A stretch of 64,000 nt of DNA from Hyparrhenia diplandra (taxonomy: Eukaryota; Streptophyta; Magnoliopsida; Poales; Poaceae): positions 62,001 through 126,000 of the forward strand of contig JADLZK010000423.1 of NCBI GenBank assembly GCA_015847255.1. Reading direction: 5' to 3'. A model generated the notes under the pieces. It saw only the letters and a program-made list of their open reading frames with translations, did no database searches and was not told the origin of the DNA. Position 1 is the stretch's first letter; the number at the start of each line of letters is the position of its first letter. A program made the translations under genes and the position numbers. Shown in pieces: positions 56,761 through 64,000 of the stretch.

Positions 56761-58134
56761 GGATCCATAGTGTCACTTTGTCCAAATCATTTGAAAAATT
56801 AATGACAAGGTAATGGCGACAAACTATGATGTTGTGTGCATTTATACAATTTTACGGACATTTTTACCTATTATTGTGATTATTTAATGGTAAATTGAAG
56901 GAAAAATGAAAAAAAACTTATGCTAGGTAGAAAAATCTAAAAACTTGTACGGACCACTCATTTTGGTGTACAATCATGACATAAAATTTTCAAATGATTT
57001 AGAGGATGTGGTGATACACATCCTTCACAACCATGAAAATGTCTCACATAGAGCCATGTGAGTTAGTGAGAGAGGTTCATGGTTGTGATGGATCCATAGT
57101 GTCACTTTGTCCAAATCATTTAAAAAATTAATGACATGGTAATGGCGACAAACTATGATGTTGTGTGCATTTATACAATTTTCTAGACATTTTTCCCTAT
57201 TATTGTGATTATTTAATGGTAAATTGAAGGAAAAATGAAAAAAAAACTTATGCTAGGTAGAAAAATCTAAAAAACTTGTACGGACCACTCATTTTTGGTG
57301 TACAATCATGACATAAAATTTTCGAATGATTTAGAGGATGTGGTGATACATATCCTTCACAACCATGAAAAATGTCTCACAAAGAGCCATGTGAGTTAGT
57401 GAGAGGGGTTCATAGTTGTGATGGATCCATAGTGTCACTTTGTCCAAATCATTTGAAAAATTAATGACATGGTAATGGCGACAAACTATGATGTTGTGTG
57501 CATTTATACAATTTTCTAGACATTTTTATCTATTATTGTGATTATTTAATGGTAAATTGAAAGAAAAAAAAAAAAAAACTTATGCTAGGTAGAAAAATCT
57601 AAAAACTTGTACCGGACCACTCATTTTGGTGTACAAATCATGACATAAAATTTTCAAATGATTTAGAGGATGTGGTGATACATATCCTTCACAACCATAA
57701 AAATGTCTCACAAAGAGCCATGTGAGTTAGTGAGAGAGGTTCATGGTTGTGATGGATCCATAGTGTCACTTTTTTTCAAATCATTTGAAAAATTAAAAAA
57801 CATGGTAATGGCAACAAACTATGATGTTGTGTGCATTTATACAAATTTCTGCACATTTTCACCTATTAATGTGATTATTTTATGGTAAATTGAAGGAAAA
57901 ATGAAAAAAAAAAACCTATGCTAGGTAGAAAAATCTAAAAACTTGAATGGACCACTCATTTTGGTGTACGATCTTGACATAAAATTTTCAAATATTTTAA
58001 AAAATTTGGTGATACACATCCTTCACAACCATGAACAAGTCTCACATGTAATCATGGTGTAAGTGAGAGATGTTCATAGTTGTGATAGATACATAGTTGC
58101 ACATAGTTCAAATCATTTAAAATTGTAATGGTAT
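56761..58134. repeat. Tandem array of about 331-bp units
   Basis: Four units start with GGATCCATAGTGTCAC or its variant at 56761, 57090, 57423 and 57754 (lengths 329, 333, 331, 333). A partial fifth starts at 58087. Each contains CATGGTAATGGCGACAAAC, a poly-A run and TTAGAGGATGTGGTGATAC. The last unit is the most diverged. No coding frame; satellite-like or an expanded transposon-internal repeat. Confidence 0.9.
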
Positions 58135-58244
58135 GGTTGTACCTATATATTTAAATTTAAACAAAGGTTAAAATGGCAAAAAAATTAAATAGAGAAAGCA
58201 AAATAGGAACAAATAACTAAAAATGTTGTAAAAACAACAAAAAA

Positions 58245-58330
58245 ATAGGATCCCCATGGGATTCGATCATAGGTGTTGAGGATCAAACTGTAGGAGCCTA
58301 GCCATTGCGCTAATCAATTGCGTTCGTTCA
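58245..58330 (-). ncRNA. tRNA-like pol III sequence (tRNA relic or SINE head)
   Basis: On the minus strand TTAGCGCAATGGCTAGG resembles a tRNA D-arm/A box. About 30 bases later ATGATCGAATCCCAT resembles the T-arm/B box (GGTTCGAATCC). A run of seven T follows (plus-strand poly-A near 58239-58245), as at pol III terminators. A clean cloverleaf and anticodon are not apparent, so a tRNA relic or short SINE is more likely than a working tRNA. Confidence 0.4.
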
Positions 58331-58439
58331 TCAGTCAATTCTGTTTTTATTTGAAGCGCAATAGACAAGGAAAATTACGGGGAAACTACGATCCTAAAAT
58401 TATGGCACGATCGCGGCGGTTTGCCTCCTCCCGACTTCG

Positions 58440-58560
58440 CCCCGTCGTTTTCTCTGGCGAAATTTTTTGCCGTGACTATAGGATCACGAAAGTTTTTGCC
58501 GCCCACGCTTGTCTCCACAAAATTTTTAGCCGCCACGCGATCACAAATTTTTAGCCGCCA
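58440..58560. repeat. Degenerate AATTTTTGCCGCCAC repeat cluster
   Basis: Four near-copies in about 120 bp (AAATTTTTTGCCGTGAC, AAGTTTTTGCCGCCCAC, AAATTTTTAGCCGCCAC twice), followed by a TATA-like CATAAATAG at 58569. The AT/GC alternation recalls the 55622 repeat. Function unknown. Confidence 0.55.
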
Positions 58561-58661
58561 CTCCGGACCATAAATAGCGTTCTATCTGCCGTTTTTAGAA
58601 GAGGAAATATATTAATATATCTAGCCTCTACATTGATCAATGCATAAGTATGTTATTATAA

Positions 58662-58690
58662 CTAGTATAATGCCCGTGCTAACGCTATGG
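58662..58690 (-). mobile_element. Helitron 3' terminus, minus orientation
   Basis: The plus strand reads ACTAGTATAATGCCCGTGC, i.e. minus GCACGGGCATTATACTAGT, the typical grass Helitron end: GC-rich hairpin remnant, then CTAG before T. The element would extend rightwards. I could not find a convincing TC 5' end on the minus strand. Confidence 0.55.
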
Positions 58691-60960
58691 CTTCATTTCA
58701 GTGGTACACTTGAAAACAACCAAACAGTGATATATTTTTTTTCATAGTTCAAGCTTCGCGACAATTGAATATGACTATGTATATAATCCGGAAAACACTT
58801 ATGCATAACAAGGCATAATAAAAATTGTCTCGTCTTAACCATCTAGTTACAATCTGCTCAAGACCTTATCTGCTTTCGCCTCCACGAGGCGTGGCGTCAC
58901 GCTTCCCCTGACTCCCTGTCATGACAGCTGCTGCTCGGTTCGTTGACGGTAATGCAGGTAGCCGTGGCATGACACGATGCCCATCTCGTGCCATGCCAAG
59001 GTCAACGCCGATCCACGCCAACACCGCTGACCCAAAGCCATGAGTTGTCCTAGGCCACCCTCACCAAGCTCATCCTCATCGTACCGCCCTTGAACCAAAC
59101 AAAGACAAAAGCAATCAAGCAAATCATGTGCAGTCATTCTTGCACACAGCGTCCAATGAAGTAAACAGCAAGAGTTATTGGCAATGCAAAACTGAGAAAC
59201 AACATCATATCACTGGGCAACGTATATTATCCATTTCAGCAATAGTTTAATTTGGTCAACATGAACCTGCTAAAGAGGTATACATGAATATAACCAACGC
59301 TTTTACAACACTTTTGAACAGAACATCACACTTATTGTCAAGGAAAAATTAACTTACCAAGTTTCAAAGTAGATTCTGTGGTTTCATCACATTTCATCAG
59401 GTTGGTGAAATGCAAAATCAAGTAGTCACAACCACCTGAGATGTAACTTTCAAAAGATCAGTTTGGGGAAGAAGTTCATTCATGCCATTGAATCCAGAAA
59501 ATCCAGAAAAACGGAGAGTAGGCAATAATCATATGACGCTCATGGAGCACGAAATCTTCAGGGCCAAAAACGCCACTTCACGGAGATGACAACTGCCATT
59601 CTGCGTAGTATGGATCATGGAGGATGCACTGACGACGCTCAACTGATGGTGGAGAAACAGGCTTCCCTAACAAACTAAACCATATTCTCAGCACACACCC
59701 AGGAGCTCCTTGGGCCTTCAGGTCATGTCATAGCACTGACAGTTGCATGGTTCACCTTGGCATGGCTGTAGATGGCAGAGATACATAAAAGCCATTCTCA
59801 TGCATGAACACAGTATTTTAACGGAAGTAAATTTGCACTGTGGAACTCACACTCGATACTTTTAGTGGATGATGACAGCTGAATGGAAAAAATGAGTAAT
59901 TTACCCGGTCTCCTAAGGTCATGCAGAATTCAACATAGTCTGACGAAGCCTCCCGTCATGTGCACAACGCACATTTAGTATGAGATCTGCATAAAAAGAA
60001 AGAGTAGTAGTCCAGCATGTGCACCAGCAGGCAGAAATAGGATGAGAAATAAAAAAACAATGAATGATCAAAGCATGTAATTTGCGAAGACAGGAATTTT
60101 GGGTGAAAATAAGTCGAGATTCCTCTCCTCATAACTGAGAACTCACCGAGCAGAAGAAATCGGATCCAGGTTCTTGAGCTCATCCCTAAGCAAGGTGCTG
60201 AGGAGAAGTCAATGCCCGATTGAGGATCCACTTAAATCGCTGAAGGCAGTACGTGAGGCAGTGTCCGTTGAGGAATCTAATCTAATCTAATTGCCTACTG
60301 GTATTAGCGCTAAGAAACCATCCGATTTTGAGCGTCTAGCCGGCGGCCGTGGCCGATGATCGATCGATCGATCGTACCAAGCCACGCCACGGTCCCCATC
60401 GTGACTCGCTGTGATCTATCACGAAGTGCAGTGCAGGGCGAATGAATTCGGGGCGCGCACAAGCAAGCCCACGTCGCCAGGATCTGTTTCCATGCGCTGC
60501 GATTGCGACTGGCGATCGCGGTCTCGTGGTGGGGCTGGACAACGACGGCGATCAGATCGAATCGACCGCTAGCCATTGGTTTTGAACTCCGCCGGACTCA
60601 TCTAAATCTAGGACTGGTGATAGCATTGAAGAAACGATAGAGAAGAAACGCAAATTAGTATTCTTGAAAGAAAACGAAAGAAATAGATATTTATAGAAAG
60701 CATAAGAAAAGGAACTAATGGAAATATCTTGCATGCAGTCTTGGCGTCAATCAAAACACGCATTTGCTTGGGCTAAAAATGGCAATGTCGTGCATGCAGG
60801 CAATGAGTCGCGCGTGATTAGCGGTAGCAGAACGTCGACGGGCTTCACTCGGTCGTGAGTGATGAGGTTGACACACTTAATCTTAACCCTTGAATTATGA
60901 GGGAGTAAGGAGAGAGAATGCTGAGATTTAATCTGGAGTGTCCGTTTTGAAAGATTTTGT
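58691..60960. other. Unassigned region, possibly inside the Helitron
   Basis: Mixed composition with no sustained frame. A GC-rich patch at 60300-60560 contains a GATC tandem run (GATCGATCGATCGATCG at 60358-60374). Short patches look like decayed exons or UTRs (59500-59760). I cannot identify any product. Confidence 0.35.
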
Positions 60961-62966
60961 TTTTTTTGTTTCCATTTGTAGCCTAGCAAAGTTGGTGCAT
61001 TGGTGCATTAGTAGGGTAGAATAATATTGGCGAACAAATGCCCGCAGTCCACGATCCTCCTCTCGTATAACTGTCCTCTTCCAATCTCCATCTACAGATC
61101 TTCTCGGTCTCAAACCAATCCTGCCCCTCGCCGCCGGTGGCACCGTCCCTCCACACCTCGACTGCCCACCCTCTCATCAGCATCGCCCTGCGCCGAAGTG
61201 CCTTGGAGGCGGCTATCGACGCCTCCTGCCGTGCCGCGTACTTGGACCGTGGCGGTCAGAATCAGCGGCGAAGACACCGTCGCCACCTTCATCTATGGCC
61301 TCCCGCAGTTCATCCTGGCATAGGTGAACCTCAGTCTCCCCTCGCTAGCGCCGCGCCGTAGGTCAATTCTAGCCCATGCGATTTCTGTCTCAGCGATGTA
61401 GTCCTCTCTTTCTCACATTCACCCTCGACAATGCTTCCTACAACTTCAGTCTCCATCGCCTGCTTCCAAGATCTAGCGGGAACACGGGACACCGGCCGAC
61501 CGGCTACTGTCAGATCCGGGCTCAAGAATGGTAGCTAACATCTCACACGGATGTCAGGTTGGTGTTTTATTTTTCTCTGCTATCAGATTATACGCATTGC
61601 AGATTATACATCCGTTCTCTATTGAAATTTCTGAATTCGTGCTATGTATGTCAGTACTTGGTACATTTGATCCTTCGTACAACAGCTGATGTTTCTCATC
61701 AATTGTTTTAATATTTCCATGGCTCAACTTGATGAATCTGGCTTAAGAGACGAGTAATGTTCTACAGAGTTAGCAGGTAGCTTAACGTTACTTGTTTATC
61801 ATACCATTTGTTTACCTTTTACAATTTCCTCTTACTGATGTGCTATATTTTTTTTTAGTCTTTGTAAATTAAGTGGCTATATATATTGATACCTTAATGT
61901 ATCTTACTGACACAAAAATTTTGCTTTCCAGAAGTGAGAAATGTATCAATTTGAGAATGGATATAACAGGAAGAAATAAAAATGATGAAGGAGACCAACA
62001 AATTTGGGTTAGTCCTTGCGGTCTTATTGGTCTAAACAACTTCCTATGAATTCTGCAATACTCCATCAAACTTTTCTCTCATTGTGATAATTTGAGAAAA
62101 TAAAAGGCTTTGTTGTTGTTGTTGTGATAATTTGGATAAATATAATTGCCTTTTAACTGTATGGTCCATTGCTAGAATGAAATGGATGTGAAAGTAACTG
62201 CAACTTGCATACAGGTTTCCTGTGATGTACTGATCTGATGTGTGTGTACATGTGGAAGTGTCAATCTACAGTTTGAAATGCAGCTCGATGAGGTTGGTGT
62301 CTGCATATGTGCTAACTTGCATTAAAACTATTCTATTTTTTCTATTTTTGTGCTAAAGTGGATTGATCCATTGAATCCACTTTGTCATTTGGGATAGGTG
62401 ATTTTAGTTGAACTTGGCTATTTGTGAATACGGCAGAAAAACAAATTGGTTATATTTGTGTTGTATAATATTGCAACTTCGAAACTTGTGTGACTGTGTG
62501 TAGAATACGCCATGACTGCTGAATATATTATTGCAATTATTAAAAATAACCTTCACTTCTATCTCTAGCTAAGCCTTTTTTCTAAATTCATCACAAAAAT
62601 TTGGGTGGTGTTGTATTTTCTAGAACTTTTATAGAATTTATTTATTTATTTTGCAGGATCACAGAAGCATGTCGATAAACGAAGACGAAGATTGAGAATT
62701 GAAGTGAAGTGTCGTTCTGCAAGCGTAAAGCTTTTAAAATGGAATTACTTTTTAAATAGAATTAGAACCCCAGTGTGTAAGTTTTAAGTTAATATGTGAT
62801 ATGTACATGTATGGGGATGATTAATTTTGCTGCTGACTTTATTGCTCAAATATTATTGCATGAATAAATTTCATGTACCTTTTCATCCGTACTATATATG
62901 GTGTCTAAAGTAAATATTATATTGGTACTGAGAAAGAAACAGTGAGCGCAACTATATGTCTCTATA
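60961..62966. other. Unassigned; possible decayed gene or gene fragment
   Basis: 61030-61330 is C-rich and open for 98 codons on the plus strand, followed by a possible donor (GGTGAAC) and then AT-rich intron-like DNA to TTTGCAG/GATC near 62656. The layout is gene-like but the peptide has no known motif, and a minus-strand frame overlaps it. No call made. Confidence 0.3.
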
Positions 62967-63044
62967 AGACGTATACATTTCTAATTCACGTAGCGTTTCA
63001 ATTCTTCCATGTGACGCTTAGCACCGTCTTAAGAAATCGTCTCA
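62967..63044 (-). mobile_element. MITE-like terminus
   Basis: The minus strand begins GAGACGATTTCTTAAGACGG, a start I associate with small TIR elements of grasses. Short inverted words AAGACG and CGTCTT lie 60 bp apart. The other end was not found. It directly abuts the Athila-like ORF at 63049. Confidence 0.35.
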
Positions 63045-63048
63045 GGTC

Positions 63049-63735
63049 ATGGTGACACGGATTGCCCGAGGTATCAATGCGCTGGAGGGACAGGAAGTAA
63101 TATACATCCCTACCCCACGCATTGAGATCACGATGCGATCCTTGATACAAGGGCATCACCTGAAACTCGATGAAAATGACAATGAGAAACTCATTTATTA
63201 TTTTTCGGGATATACAAATGAGATTCCGCTTCCTAACCCGGAATTCTCTTTGTATAAATCCCCATCACTCACCTTCGCTCTAGTTGAGTCAGAGGAAGCA
63301 CGCAGGATTCTGTTTCTCACAGGTCATCACAGAGAAGGGCAATGGATGAAGCAGGAAGCTCACAGATGCGACCACCTACACCCACACCTGTACCTACACC
63401 AGGGTTCTTCTCGGCTACGCCAAATCCTGGGTACACACCTGGCTTTTCGGCTAGCTGGGGATACACCCCACATCCAGATCAGGTTGGCAGTTTAGGGTGG
63501 CAGGGCACGCATGGACAGTCCTCCAACTTTGAGGGAATGCCATCACTCATTCCACTACGCCACTCCAAAGTGGACCCTCAGGCGATCCTGGACCACAATA
63601 CACGCATCGGAGGCATAGAGATCTGCACAGGTGAGATTCAAAATACACATCACAACTTTGTGCAGGTTATGGATCAGCGACGCCACCAGTACAAGCAGCA
63701 ATTAATGAACATCAACGAGACGATACGGTAGAACT
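63049..63735 (+). pseudogene. Second copy of the Athila-like additional ORF, C-terminal part
   Basis: Reads MVTRIARGINALEGQEVIY, TPRIEITMRSLIQGHHLK, then YFSGYTNEIPLPNPEF. After a frame change near 63340, a Pro-rich, low-complexity part PPTPTPVPTPGFFSATPNPG follows (63366-63425). It ends with a helical stretch (QVMDQRRHQYKQQLMNINET, 63663-63722) and a TAG at 63729. It is homologous to 44205-45255 but diverged, so it derives from another Athila-like element. The N-terminal part is missing at the 63045 junction. Confidence 0.65.
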
Positions 63736-64000
63736 ATGAGACAACAAAGAACTTTTGGAGAGCGATGGGGTAAAACCCCGACGCATAGGCCTCGAGTTAG
63801 CTTGGGGGAGGACCACTACAGAGGTAAGTATGCATTTTCCCTATCCATTTATTTCCCTTCCTCTAAAAAAAATAGAAACAACAAAAATATTTATTCCACT
63901 CCTATATGTGACATAGGAATGCTTAAGTTTCTCTAAAGTTGAAATGATGAATAGTTGCTGCGTCTATAAATCAATTTGCACCTAGTTTATGACTTTGAAT
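63736..64000 (+). other. 3' non-coding start of the second Athila-like copy
   Basis: After the ORF, AGCTTGGGGGAGGACCACT (63799-63817) matches AGCTTGGGGAGGACCCCA after the ORF at 45233. AT-rich DNA follows to the window edge. GTTGAAATGATGAATAGTTG (63938) also occurs near 45432, confirming the relation. Confidence 0.6.

Noticed and set aside
61027..61323. 98-codon plus-strand frame as a gene
   Set aside because: C-rich, with overlapping minus-strand frames and no domain; kept only as an unassigned region.

Overview
This window is a plant nuclear sequence, most likely from a grass (Poaceae). The evidence is grass-type LTR retrotransposons (chromovirus, Tat-like and Athila-like Gypsy, and a Copia-type gag element), Helitrons ending in CTAG, a tRNA-derived SINE, a CACTA terminus, and a receptor-kinase gene with GT-AG introns. 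It is dominated by mobile elements. The only clear host gene is a receptor-like kinase relative at 1409-2975, whose encoded kinase has lost its catalytic residues. No rRNA, CRISPR array or operon was seen, and the species cannot be named from the sequence alone.

Region by region. (1) 1-2975: AT-rich upstream DNA, then five in-frame exons of a kinase relative. (2) 2976-12747: a chromovirus-type Gypsy element in the 3' part of that gene (LTRs 422 and 361 bp, TSD ATTTG). It contains a second, minus-strand Gypsy element at 4801-9056 that has lost its 3' end. (3) 12753-16152: a SINE with a 12-bp TSD, a TIR element with a GC-rich core, and GC-rich DNA without a credible gene. (4) 16153-25722: the 5' LTR and gag of a Copia-type element. 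Its LTR is split by a minus-strand Tat-like element (16705 to about 22120) carrying minisatellites and a small Helitron. (5) 25723-48284: an Athila-like Gypsy element with gag, protease and one further ORF but no reverse transcriptase, inserted in the Copia-type element. It holds a solo LTR (27944-29886) and an 11.5-kb element with very large LTRs (32672-44204). (6) 48285-52099: a minus-strand Gypsy RNase H fragment split by a solo LTR that itself holds another solo LTR, then a truncated LTR distantly related to the Athila-like LTRs. (7) 52100-64000: a CACTA terminus, a possible minus-strand first exon, a tandem array of about 331-bp units, a tRNA-like pol III sequence, a Helitron 3' terminus, a MITE-like end, and a second partial copy of the Athila-like ORF.

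The genes do not form a pathway. They are layers of insertions whose order can be read from which element interrupts which. The most unusual object is the large-LTR element at 32672-44204. Between its LTRs it carries no recognisable pol gene. Instead it has two diverged copies of one protein domain with a PxY motif and an Ala-rich final helix that resembles the layout of a double-stranded-RNA-binding domain. The second point of note is the Athila-like LTR, which contains a duplicated copy of its own 3' end plus primer-binding site.
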